DNA of 47,095 nucleotides from NCBI GenBank assembly GCA_018663625.1, contig JABJPX010000025.1:1-47095 (forward strand), read 5' to 3'. Below, in pieces: positions 17,177 through 24,401 of this stretch; position 1 is the first letter of the stretch, and each line of letters starts with the position of its first letter. Source of the stretch: Polaribacter sp. (GTDB taxonomy: Bacteria > Bacteroidota > Bacteroidia > Flavobacteriales > Flavobacteriaceae). The notes beneath the pieces are model-generated. The model was not told where the DNA came from, did not search any database, and was given only the letters and a program-made list of their open reading frames with translations. Both the position numbers and the translations under genes were made by a program.

Positions 17177-18274
17177 CTAATCTTGCCATTCTGCAATGAA
17201 TAAGTTGGTATCTCTACCTCCTCCATTGTTTCTATTGGATGAAAAAGCCAATTTTTTACCATCGTTAGAAAACACAGGAAACGCATCAAAAGTTTCTCCA
17301 TGGGTAACTCTTTCTAGGTTTTTTCCGTCAATATCTATTAAATATAAGTTGAAAGGAAACCCTCTTTCGGCTTCAAAATTAGAGGAGAATAAAATTTTCT
17401 TCCCAGATGGGTGAAAAAACGGACTCCAATTTGCGTTTCCTAAATCGGTTAGCTGACGAAGTTCAGAACCGTCTGCATTACAAATATATAGCTCCATTTC
17501 TGTAGGCTCTACCATGCCTTCTGCCAACAAATCTTTATACGCTTTGATGGCTTCCGGTGTTTTTGGTCTTGAAGAACGGAAAATGATTTTTGTTCCGTCT
17601 GGTGAGAAAAAAGCGCCTCCATCATAGCCCAATTCATCCGTAATTTGTTGTACATCGGACCCATCAATATTCATGGTGTACAATTCTAAATCGCCACTTC
17701 TGGTCGATGTAAACACAATTTTATCTCCTTTAGGCGACACCGTTGGTTCTGCATCGTAGCCTTTCTCGTTGGTCAATTGCTTAACAATATTTCCTTCTAA
17801 ATCGGCCACAAAAATGTCAAAACTATCATACACTGGCCAAATATATTTGCCGTTTTTACGCAAGGGAACCTCTGGACAATTATCGTCTACTAAATGTGTA
17901 GATGCATAAATAATGTGTTTATTATCCGGTAAGAAATAAGCACAAGTAGTACGTCCTTTTCCAGTTGAAATCATGGGTGGCATTTGTGTCTTAAAAGACG
18001 CATCTGCATTCATTAAAAACATTTGATCACAACTTACATTCCACGCTTTGTTATTGGATTGAAACACCAATTGTTGGTCATCAAAACTCCAATAAGCTTC
18101 TGCATTGTCACCTCCAAAAGTTACTTGTCGTAAACTTTTAAAATGTCCTTCTTCTGGATAAATTAAAGAAGCATTCGTAGCAACGTTGTCTGTTGATTTT
18201 GTATCAGTTATTTTTTTTTCGTTTTTACATGACATTAGCAGCAATGCAAATACAAATAGGGAAACAATTTTCAT
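17177..18274 (-). CDS. PD40/TolB-like beta-propeller lipoprotein
   Basis: This 365-residue protein starts with a lipoprotein signal peptide whose lipobox is LLMSC (Cys16). The mature part is a series of WD40-like (PD40) blades with the recurring pattern P-x-x-S-P-D/K-G-x-K-I-x-F-x-S. Examples are EPTVSPKGDKIVFTSTRSG, AFFSPDGTKIIFRSSR, PFFHPSGKKILFSSN and FPVFSNDGKKLAFSSNR. It resembles the TolB C-terminal propeller, but the N-terminal TolB domain is missing and no tol/pal genes are nearby. It is probably an anchored periplasmic or surface propeller of unknown ligand. It is divergent from the M28 peptidase gene, 44 bp away. Confidence 0.8.
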   Translation of the reverse strand: MKIVSLFVFALLLMSCKNEKKITDTKSTDNVATNASLIYPEEGHFKSLRQVTFGGDNAEAYWSFDDQQLVFQSNNKAWNVSCDQMFLMNADASFKTQMPPMISTGKGRTTCAYFLPDNKHIIYASTHLVDDNCPEVPLRKNGKYIWPVYDSFDIFVADLEGNIVKQLTNEKGYDAEPTVSPKGDKIVFTSTRSGDLELYTMNIDGSDVQQITDELGYDGGAFFSPDGTKIIFRSSRPKTPEAIKAYKDLLAEGMVEPTEMELYICNADGSELRQLTDLGNANWSPFFHPSGKKILFSSNFEAERGFPFNLYLIDIDGKNLERVTHGETFDAFPVFSNDGKKLAFSSNRNNGGGRDTNLFIAEWQD

Positions 18275-18318
18275 TTTCTTATTTATTAATTAACTTCGCG
18301 AAAATAATATTTATCATC

Positions 18319-19542
18319 ATGAGAAACCTCCTATTTTTAATCTTTTTGTCTTTTTTAATTTCCTGTAAACCAGAAATTAAAAAAGAAAACCGAATCCAAG
18401 AAGACGTTACTTATTTAGCTTCTGATGAGTTGGAAGGAAGACAAACGGGGACTAGCGGTGAAAAAAAAGCTGCAAAATACATTCAAAACCGATTTAAAGA
18501 ATTGGGGTTGGCTCCAAAAGGAACTCAAGGTTTTTTACAACCTTTTACTTTTATGCCAAAGACGAATCCGCATGGAGAAGTAAAATTTGATGTAAATGGA
18601 GATGGTACAATTACGGGAAATAATGTACTCGGTTTTATAGACAACAATGCAGAAAACACTGTTATTATAGGAGCACATTACGATCATTTAGGTTTTGGTG
18701 GCGAAGGCTCTTTATACAGAGACACTGTAAAAGCCATTCACAATGGTGCAGACGACAATGCGTCTGGCGTTGCCGTCATGTTAGATATTGCTGCAAAATT
18801 GAAAAACAAAAACACCCGTAACAATTATTTATTTATGGCCTTTTCGGGCGAGGAAATGGGACTATTAGGTTCAAATTATTTTGTAAAAAACCCAACTTTA
18901 GACCTCAAAAAAGTGTCTTATATGATGAATATGGACATGGTGGGGCGTTTAAAAAAAGACAGCACATTGGCGGTCTATGGAACAGGAACCTCTCCGATTT
19001 TTAAACAAGTTCTAAAAGCACATAATGATAGTTTTAAATTAGTACAACGTGAATCAGGCGTTGGACCAAGCGATCATACCAGTTTTTATTTGGCAGACAT
19101 TCCTGTTTTGCATTTTTTTACTGGGCAACACGAAGACTACCACAAACCCGGAGATGATTCAGAAAAACTGAATTACAATGGAATGAAAACACTTGGAAAG
19201 TACTTATTAGCCATCATTTCTGACTTGGACAATAATGGAAAGCTTCGTTTCAGAAAAACAAAAAATGAAAGTGAAGAAACACCACGATTTAAAGTTGGGC
19301 TTGGCGTAATTCCAGATTATTTATTTGATGGAAAAGGAATGCGTATTGATGGAATTTCTGAAGACAAACCGGCACAAAAAGCAGGGCTTCAAAAGGGAGA
19401 CATTGTCCTTCAATTAGGAGATAGCTTGGTGGTAGATATGATGAGTTATATGCGCGCTTTGTCTATATACAAAAAGGGAGATCAAACAAAAGTGATCGTA
19501 AAAAGAGCGAAAGAGGAACTAGAAAAGGAAATCCAATTTTAA
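18319..19542 (+). CDS. M28 family zinc aminopeptidase with PDZ domain, lipoprotein
   Basis: The ATG at 18319 gives a 407-residue protein that begins directly with a lipoprotein signal (LSFLISC, Cys15). Starts farther upstream would overlap the divergent gene and bury the signal. The M28 metal ligands are all visible: GAHYDHLG, GADDNASG, FSGEEMG, MNMDMVG and the late His in TGQHEDYH. A C-terminal PDZ domain follows (about residues 320-405, MRIDGISEDKPAQKAGLQKG). It likely trims peptides in the periplasm or at the surface. A possible minus-7 variant TAACTTCG lies at 18291-18298. Confidence 0.92.
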   Translation: MRNLLFLIFLSFLISCKPEIKKENRIQEDVTYLASDELEGRQTGTSGEKKAAKYIQNRFKELGLAPKGTQGFLQPFTFMPKTNPHGEVKFDVNGDGTITGNNVLGFIDNNAENTVIIGAHYDHLGFGGEGSLYRDTVKAIHNGADDNASGVAVMLDIAAKLKNKNTRNNYLFMAFSGEEMGLLGSNYFVKNPTLDLKKVSYMMNMDMVGRLKKDSTLAVYGTGTSPIFKQVLKAHNDSFKLVQRESGVGPSDHTSFYLADIPVLHFFTGQHEDYHKPGDDSEKLNYNGMKTLGKYLLAIISDLDNNGKLRFRKTKNESEETPRFKVGLGVIPDYLFDGKGMRIDGISEDKPAQKAGLQKGDIVLQLGDSLVVDMMSYMRALSIYKKGDQTKVIVKRAKEELEKEIQF

Positions 19543-19554
19543 AGGAAATAAGCT

Positions 19555-19562
19555 TATATTTG
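19555..19562 (+). promoter_or_regulatory. Promoter of the cytochrome/YceI operon, minus-7 box TATATTTG
   Basis: An exact TAnnTTTG match begins 12 bp past the peptidase stop and 28 bp before the ATG at 19583. This suggests a new transcript starts here and runs through the packed genes to dusB. Confidence 0.6.
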
Positions 19563-19582
19563 AGTGTTAAAGACTTTTGAAA

Positions 19583-19945
19583 ATGAGAATACTACATTAC
19601 AAACTACTGACGGTCAGTTTTTTTTGCCTATTTGCTGTGAACTGTACCACCACAGAAATACCTTTAGAAGAAGATCCTGCGCCTATTATAGCCTTAGTAA
19701 AGTACAATACCGATGTAAAAACTATTATAGACAACAACTGTTTGAATTGCCATGGAACTGCCACTCCAAGAATTGGCGGAATTCCCCTCTTCAACTATAC
19801 GCAAGTTAGAGAAGAAGCAGAATTTGGTTCCCTTATAAACAGAATGAATAGCACCACCAATCCTATGCCACAAAGCGGGATTTTATCCGCAGAAAAACTG
19901 GCTATTATTGACAAATGGAAAGCAGACGGATTCTTAGAAAATTAA
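19583..19945 (+). CDS. Small cytochrome c-like lipoprotein
   Basis: The ATG at 19583 gives 120 residues with a lipobox (LFAVNC, Cys21); a TTG two codons upstream is the only alternative. One haem-attachment motif, CLNCH (C53, C56, H57), follows an IIDNN segment. A later MNSTTNPMPQSG stretch can supply the distal Met ligand. The C-terminal 'LSAEKLAIIDKWKADGF' is typical of small c-type cytochrome domains. This suggests an anchored single-haem electron carrier. It heads a compact run with yceI, an OB-fold gene and a DUF5777 barrel gene. Confidence 0.8.
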   Translation: MRILHYKLLTVSFFCLFAVNCTTTEIPLEEDPAPIIALVKYNTDVKTIIDNNCLNCHGTATPRIGGIPLFNYTQVREEAEFGSLINRMNSTTNPMPQSGILSAEKLAIIDKWKADGFLEN

Positions 19946-19950
19946 ATCTC

Positions 19951-20493
19951 ATGAAAAAAGCGCTCTTTTTTTTATTCTTTTCTGTGTCAATTTCTGGGTT
20001 TTCTCAAACCTATTTTACACGCACAGGTACTACCAATTTCAAAGCCTCTGTAACAGCATTTGAACCCGTAGAAGCAACCAATAAGAGCACAACCGTTATT
20101 TTAAAAACCACTACTGGTGATCTTGCTGCTCAGTTATTTATGACTGCTTTTCAATTTAGAGTAGCACTCATGCAAGAACACTTTAATGAAAATTATATGG
20201 ATTCGAACAGGCATCCAAAAGCGGTTTTTAGAGGGAAATTAGCCGATTTCAATTTTACAGAAGTAAGCATACAAAAAGAATACAATCTTTCTGGAATACT
20301 CACGATTAGAGGCGTGAAAAAAGAAATAAACACTACCGCAACGGTAACACTTGAGGGAGATAAAATAATCCTTTCCTCAAAATTTACGGTTGCACCTCAA
20401 GATTTCAATATTGCCATTCCAAAGATTGTCCGTAAGAAAATTGCAGAGAACATTCACATCACATTGAACTATGAACTTGTCGAAAAAAAATAA
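19951..20493 (+). CDS. YceI-family periplasmic protein
   Basis: With the ATG at 19951 the product is 180 residues and starts with a signal peptide (FFLFFSVSISGFSQ). An earlier in-frame ATG at 19915 lies inside the cytochrome gene and would displace the signal. The domain has the YceI lipocalin-like pattern: a first strand with TNFKASVTAFEPVEA, HFNENYMDSNRHPKAVFRG, and L-x-IRGVKKEI near the C-terminal third. YceI proteins bind polyisoprenoid or other amphiphilic ligands. Its end overlaps the next gene by 23 bp. Confidence 0.88.
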   Translation: MKKALFFLFFSVSISGFSQTYFTRTGTTNFKASVTAFEPVEATNKSTTVILKTTTGDLAAQLFMTAFQFRVALMQEHFNENYMDSNRHPKAVFRGKLADFNFTEVSIQKEYNLSGILTIRGVKKEINTTATVTLEGDKIILSSKFTVAPQDFNIAIPKIVRKKIAENIHITLNYELVEKK

Positions 20494-20851
20494 ATTTATT
20501 GTATTCCTTCTTGCCATTTGCTGTTCTGGTTATGTTTACTATACCCATCTGATGAAACCACCAGCGAGCATCGAATCGAGACAAGTTGCTTTTACAGGAA
20601 CAGCTGCTGAATTTAGCCCAAAAGTTCAAGAAAATGCAAATGAGTGGCTAAACAATATTGTTGTTTTAGAAGGGGTTCTTACTTCTAAAGATGAAAATGG
20701 TATTACACTTAATAATAGGATTTATTGTCAGTTTAGTACAAGGCAAAAAATAGTGGTTGCAGAACAAACACTCCAAATTAAAGGTCGTTTTATTGGTTAT
20801 GACGATTTATTAAACGAACTAAAATTAGATCAATGTATTATTCAAAAATAA
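20471..20851 (+). CDS. OB-fold (tRNA_anti-like) exported small protein
   Basis: This 126-residue protein has an N-terminal hydrophobic segment that may be a lipoprotein signal (FLLAIC, then Cys). An OB-fold-like domain follows, of the type called tRNA_anti-like, with VVLEGVLTSKDENGITLNNRIYCQF and LQIKGRFIGYDDLLNELKLDQC. Function is unknown; an exported OB fold is unlikely to bind tRNA. It overlaps yceI by 23 bp and the next gene by 19 bp, so translation is coupled. Confidence 0.7.
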   Translation: MNLSKKNKFIVFLLAICCSGYVYYTHLMKPPASIESRQVAFTGTAAEFSPKVQENANEWLNNIVVLEGVLTSKDENGITLNNRIYCQFSTRQKIVVAEQTLQIKGRFIGYDDLLNELKLDQCIIQK

Positions 20852-21723
20852 AAAATAAGAATCGGAACTTCTTTCTTTTAGCATGTGCCCTTTTAAGTGT
20901 GTTCAGTTTAAAAGCACAAGATGAATTAATGGACGCGTTAGATGCTATTTCTGAAACGAAACCCTCCTTTGAACTTCCTGCTTTTAAAGCTATGAAAATC
21001 GGAAACTTACAATCTACAAAGATTGCTGCGAAAGGAGATTTATACCTCTATGTTTCCCATAGATTTGGATCTGTAAAAGACGGTTTTGAAACCTTTTTTG
21101 GCTTGGACAATGCAAATACAAACATTCAATTGGTCTATAGTTTTTGGGACGGTATTCAACTCAGTGCAAGCAGAGAATCGTTGAATCAAACCTATGCATC
21201 GGCCATTAAAATTCGATTGGCAAAACAATCCACCACCTTTCCATTGAACATTGCCTTTTACGGAACTGCAAATGTAAATGCAGCACTTGAAAAAGACAGA
21301 ATGCCCGATTTACAATTTGGAGATCGCATGAGTTATGCAGCGCAGTTCTTGGTCTCTAAAAGAATTTCAGAGAAGTTCTCTTTCTTAATGGCACCTAGTT
21401 ATGTGAGACAAAATTTACAAGACTTAAATGAAGTCGCTGTTGCAAATCACAATCAACTTTTAATGGGTTTTGGCGGAAGAATGAAAGTAAGCAAACGCGT
21501 AAGCATCAACATGGATTATGCCTATAATTTTCACAGAAATACAAATTCTATTTACAACAATCCACTAACGATTGGTATGGATTTAGAAACGGGCGGACAC
21601 GTTTTTCAATTGCTTTTCTCCAACGCACAGTCTACCAATGAACCTGGGTTTTTGAGCAATGCGGAGGGCGATTGGTCTAAGGGGGTTATTTTCTTCGGAT
21701 TTAACGTGGTACGTGTTTTTTAA
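20833..21723 (+). CDS. DUF5777 family beta-barrel protein
   Basis: This 296-residue protein has a signal peptide ending LKAQ. The body contains KIGNLQSTKIAAKGDLYLYVSHRFGS, which I recognise as the start of DUF5777 barrels, followed by alternating strands and a C-terminal aromatic strand (GFNVVRVF). It is probably an outer-membrane barrel. It overlaps the OB-fold gene by 19 bp. Grouping with a haem lipoprotein and YceI hints at a joint envelope redox or ligand-handling role, which is inference. Confidence 0.8.
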   Translation: MYYSKIKNKNRNFFLLACALLSVFSLKAQDELMDALDAISETKPSFELPAFKAMKIGNLQSTKIAAKGDLYLYVSHRFGSVKDGFETFFGLDNANTNIQLVYSFWDGIQLSASRESLNQTYASAIKIRLAKQSTTFPLNIAFYGTANVNAALEKDRMPDLQFGDRMSYAAQFLVSKRISEKFSFLMAPSYVRQNLQDLNEVAVANHNQLLMGFGGRMKVSKRVSINMDYAYNFHRNTNSIYNNPLTIGMDLETGGHVFQLLFSNAQSTNEPGFLSNAEGDWSKGVIFFGFNVVRVF

Positions 21724-21732
21724 GAACGATAA

Positions 21733-22134
21733 ATGACCCTTACAAAACAAGCATTGCGTACTAAAATACATTTGATCATTTCGGTCATCATTGTCATTCC
21801 TATTTCTTTGGTCTACGGATTCAATCCGGCTTCACAATTCGACATTCAGCTACAGACCATCGACGAACACAATTTTTTCAAGGCCATTATGGGATTGTAT
21901 CTTGGGTTTGCAATGCTGTGGATTCTCGGCATTTTTAAACAACACTACTTCAAAATTGCAGTGCTCACAAATATGGTGTTTATGCTCGGTTTAGGTTTTG
22001 GTAGATTGCTGAGTCTCTTTATAGACGGCACCCCAACATTCGGATTGCTTTTCGGAACTTTTGGAGAACTTTTTCTTGGTTGCTATGGAATTTGGGTTTT
22101 GAAGATTAAAAACACTAATTTCGCAGAAAAATAA
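21733..22134 (+). CDS. DUF4345-type four-TM membrane protein
   Basis: This 133-residue protein has four TM helices: about residues 10-30, 47-67, 73-95 and 103-125. The GLGFGRLLSLFIDGTPTFGLLFG segment matches the conserved R...S...DG.P pattern of DUF4345. Function is unknown. It lies 9 bp after the DUF5777 gene and 6 bp before dusB, so it is probably in the same transcript. Confidence 0.75.
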   Translation: MTLTKQALRTKIHLIISVIIVIPISLVYGFNPASQFDIQLQTIDEHNFFKAIMGLYLGFAMLWILGIFKQHYFKIAVLTNMVFMLGLGFGRLLSLFIDGTPTFGLLFGTFGELFLGCYGIWVLKIKNTNFAEK

Positions 22135-22140
22135 TCAGTT

Positions 22141-23142
22141 TTGGTAAAAATAGGCAACATAGAACTCCCCGATTTTCCGCTTTTATTAGCTCCAATGGAA
22201 GATGTTTCAGACCCTCCTTTTAGAGCTTTGTGCAAAGAAAACGGTGCAGATGTTGTGTATACTGAATTTATTTCTTCGGAAGGATTGATTCGTGATGCTG
22301 CAAAAAGTGTGATGAAATTAGACATCTATGAAAAAGAGCGTCCCGTTGGGATTCAAATTTTTGGCGCCAACTTAGATTCGATGCTGCGTACCATAGAAAT
22401 TGTTGAAAAATCCAATCCAGATATTATAGATATCAACTTTGGCTGCCCTGTAAAGAAAGTTGTTTCTAAAGGTGCAGGTGCAGGTATTTTAAAAGACATT
22501 GACTTAATGGTTTCACTTACCGAAGCCATGGTAAAACACACCGACTTACCCATTACAGTAAAAACCCGTTTGGGTTGGGACCACGATTCTATTCGCATTG
22601 TAGAAGTAGCAGAACGCTTGCAAGATGTGGGGTGTAAAGCCATTTCTATCCATGGTAGAACGCGTGCCCAAATGTATAAAGGCGATGCAGATTGGAAACC
22701 GATTGCTGAGGTAAAAAACAACCAAAGAATGCACATTCCTGTTTTTGGAAATGGAGACGTTACCTCCCCCGAAAGAGCGATGGAAATGCGTGACCGTTAT
22801 GGGCTTGATGGTGCGATGATTGGAAGGGCTTCTATTGGGTATCCTTGGTTTTTTAGAGAAGTAAAACATTTCTTTGAAACGGGAGAACACATGCAAAAAC
22901 CTACCATTGCAGAACGTACAGAAATGGCACGACGTCATTTGCAAATGGCCATTGACTGGAAAGGGGATGTTTTGGGTGTTTTTGAAACCCGAAGACATTA
23001 TACCAACTACTTCAAAGGAATCCCCCATTTTAAAGAACACCGCATGAAAATGGTGACTTCAGATGCCGCTAAAGATGTTTTCGCTGCCTTTGATGAGGTA
23101 CAAGAAAAATTTGGCAATATGATTATTCCAGATTTTAGTTAG
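22141..23142 (+). CDS. dusB: tRNA-dihydrouridine synthase (DusB-type)
   Basis: Dus enzymes reduce uridine to dihydrouridine in tRNA D-loops using FMN and NADPH. The start is TTG at 22141: an in-frame stop lies just upstream, and the first ATG encodes Met19, already inside the conserved LLLAPMEDVSDPPFR segment. The 333-residue product has FGANL, DINFGCPVKKVVSKGAGAG with catalytic Cys102, ITVKTRLGW, ISIHGRTRAQMYKG and GNGDV. It is the last gene of the run. Its final 75 bp have a diverged second copy at 23667-23740. Confidence 0.95.
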   Translation: MVKIGNIELPDFPLLLAPMEDVSDPPFRALCKENGADVVYTEFISSEGLIRDAAKSVMKLDIYEKERPVGIQIFGANLDSMLRTIEIVEKSNPDIIDINFGCPVKKVVSKGAGAGILKDIDLMVSLTEAMVKHTDLPITVKTRLGWDHDSIRIVEVAERLQDVGCKAISIHGRTRAQMYKGDADWKPIAEVKNNQRMHIPVFGNGDVTSPERAMEMRDRYGLDGAMIGRASIGYPWFFREVKHFFETGEHMQKPTIAERTEMARRHLQMAIDWKGDVLGVFETRRHYTNYFKGIPHFKEHRMKMVTSDAAKDVFAAFDEVQEKFGNMIIPDFS

Positions 23143-23173
23143 ACCCCTCCTTTATCACACAACTTTCTTAAAC
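23068..23173 (+). repeat. Copy A of the duplicated dusB/lipoprotein convergent junction
   Basis: The end of intact dusB (23068-23142) matches 23667-23740 at about 61 of 68 aligned bases after one indel. Beyond the dusB stop the similarity continues. On the minus strand this copy reads SCVIKEGSN-stop, against SFVIKEAAN-stop of the intact lipoprotein gene in copy B, and then decays through an in-frame TAA. So copy A holds a complete dusB end plus a fossil end of the lipoprotein gene. Confidence 0.8.
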
Positions 23174-23451
23174 CTTGCAAGATGCTCTTGCAAATCCTTT
23201 CAACAATTGGCATCTCCAATTGTTAAAAATTCGCTGACGCGATACATATCTATTTATTTTTTTGTATGTTTGATATTATAAACATATGTATATTCATTAA
23301 AAAGTAACGATATCCCGTAAATTGGGTGAGGATCTGAATACAAAATAGGATGATATAACGAGTTGCCAATAATTAACCAGTCACACTAAAAATAAAAGTA
23401 GGAAATAGAGTAAGATGCAAAGATTTAAAACAAGATGAAAAATAAGGAGTT
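23143..23451. other. Non-coding stretch after dusB
   Basis: This 309-bp stretch has the fossil lipoprotein tail (to about 23173) and two adjacent hairpins (23175-23224). It also has a possible TATGTTTG minus-7 box (23265-23272) and otherwise AT-rich sequence with no open frame longer than a few codons. An AAGGAG Shine-Dalgarno-like sequence at 23444-23449 precedes the ATG at 23452. Confidence 0.7.
23175..23224 (+). repeat. Two adjacent perfect hairpins
   Basis: TTGCAAGA-TGC-TCTTGCAA (23175-23193) is followed by AACAATTGG-CATCT-CCAATTGTT (23202-23224). Both stems are perfect. Neither has a T-tract on the plus strand, although the second is followed by an A-run. They may end dusB transcription weakly, or mark the edge of the insert between the duplicated junctions. 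Confidence 0.6.
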
Positions 23452-23658
23452 ATGATTATTCGTGATATAACAAATCAAAATATTACTTGTGGGAAAGATG
23501 ACTTTGAACAAATAGGATTTATAAAAATATTCCAAAAATCTGAATTAAAACTATCAAAAAATGTAACTATCGAAACAATTTTAAAAGTATTTAGAGCATT
23601 AAAAGCGAATGTGAAATTTAGTATTGAAATGAATGAATTTGATTTTAAAGTCGCATAA
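23452..23658 (+). CDS. Truncated HTH-regulator/antitoxin-like small protein
   Basis: This 68-residue ORF begins at an ATG preceded by AAGGAG. The part FQKSELKLSKNVTIETILKVFRALKANVKFSIEM resembles the C-terminal half of XRE/HigA-type regulators of Bacteroidota, where the last HTH helix is followed by 'NVTIETILKVFKALKA'. The N-terminal helices of the HTH are missing or scrambled and no toxin gene is adjacent. It may be a remnant and not a working gene. It sits in the roughly 0.5 kb insert between the two junction copies. Confidence 0.5.
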   Translation: MIIRDITNQNITCGKDDFEQIGFIKIFQKSELKLSKNVTIETILKVFRALKANVKFSIEMNEFDFKVA

Positions 23659-23666
23659 GCACTAAT

Positions 23667-23772
23667 GCTAAAATGCTTTCGCTGCTTTTGACGAGGTACA
23701 AGAAAAGTTTGACAATATGAGTCTTCCAGATTTTAGTTAGCAGCTTCTTTTATGACAAAACTTTTTACTACT
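23667..23772 (+). pseudogene. Copy B: fossil 3' end of dusB overlapping the lipoprotein gene end
   Basis: Bases 23677-23740 read AFAAFDEVQEKFDNMSLPDFS-stop on the plus strand, against VFAAFDEVQEKFGNMIIPDFS-stop for intact dusB. Many differences are synonymous (GCC/GCT, GAT/GAC, AAA/AAG), so this tail diverged under coding constraint before becoming a fossil. The last bases overlap the 3' end of the intact minus-strand lipoprotein gene. Only about 22 dusB codons are present. Confidence 0.8.
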
Positions 23773-24401
23773 TCCTCCAAAACAGGCAAATATGTTTCAA
23801 ATACCTTAGCGTCTGCCCCATATAAAATTTCATAGCCAATTTGGTCTTTAAACAAGAGAAAAACTACATTATTCGTAATCAGTGGTTTCTTTTGTTTGTC
23901 TAAAATAGCATCATTTTTGTAAGCATATTTAACAATATAGACCTTCCCATAACGGCTATGGTTTGTTTTTAACAACACGTAATTAAACGCTTTATTTCCG
24001 GACCACCTCTTTTTGTTTGAAATAAAAAAATGCATATAATCTTCTAAGGTAACTTCGGTTTTACAATGATTCCTCACACGAGTATTTGAGATACTTATAA
24101 AAGCAACATTTCTTTTCGGGTCGTCATTGTCTGGACGATGAAGTATTGGAGGATTACTTTCTAATGGTGTTTTTCTGTCGATAGAATAGCCAAGTGCTCC
24201 CGCCGTAGATTGATTGCTGTACCAACCGACTGGTTTTAAAGCAGTAAAATTTCTTACCTTTTTGGTACGTTGCAAACTGTCTAATTCTTGAAACGGATTC
24301 TTTTTACAGTTTACTTTTAAAACTGCACTACAGGAAAAAATAAAAAAAGATAACAGAAAAAGTAGGCCAACTTTCAGAACGAATTTCACGGTATTATTCA
24401 T
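23733..24401 (-). CDS. Lipoprotein of unknown function
   Basis: This 222-residue protein has a long N-terminal hydrophobic segment ending in a lipobox (FFIFSC, Cys24). The rest has no motif I recognise. It is basic, with two notable stretches, KPVGWYSNQSTAGALGYSIDRKTP and LFKDQIGYEILYGA. Its ATG overlaps the end of the upstream permease gene by 8 bp, so it is translationally coupled and may be a partner of that transporter. Its 3' end overlaps a fossil dusB tail. Confidence 0.65.
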   Translation of the reverse strand: MNNTVKFVLKVGLLFLLSFFIFSCSAVLKVNCKKNPFQELDSLQRTKKVRNFTALKPVGWYSNQSTAGALGYSIDRKTPLESNPPILHRPDNDDPKRNVAFISISNTRVRNHCKTEVTLEDYMHFFISNKKRWSGNKAFNYVLLKTNHSRYGKVYIVKYAYKNDAILDKQKKPLITNNVVFLLFKDQIGYEILYGADAKVFETYLPVLEEVVKSFVIKEAAN

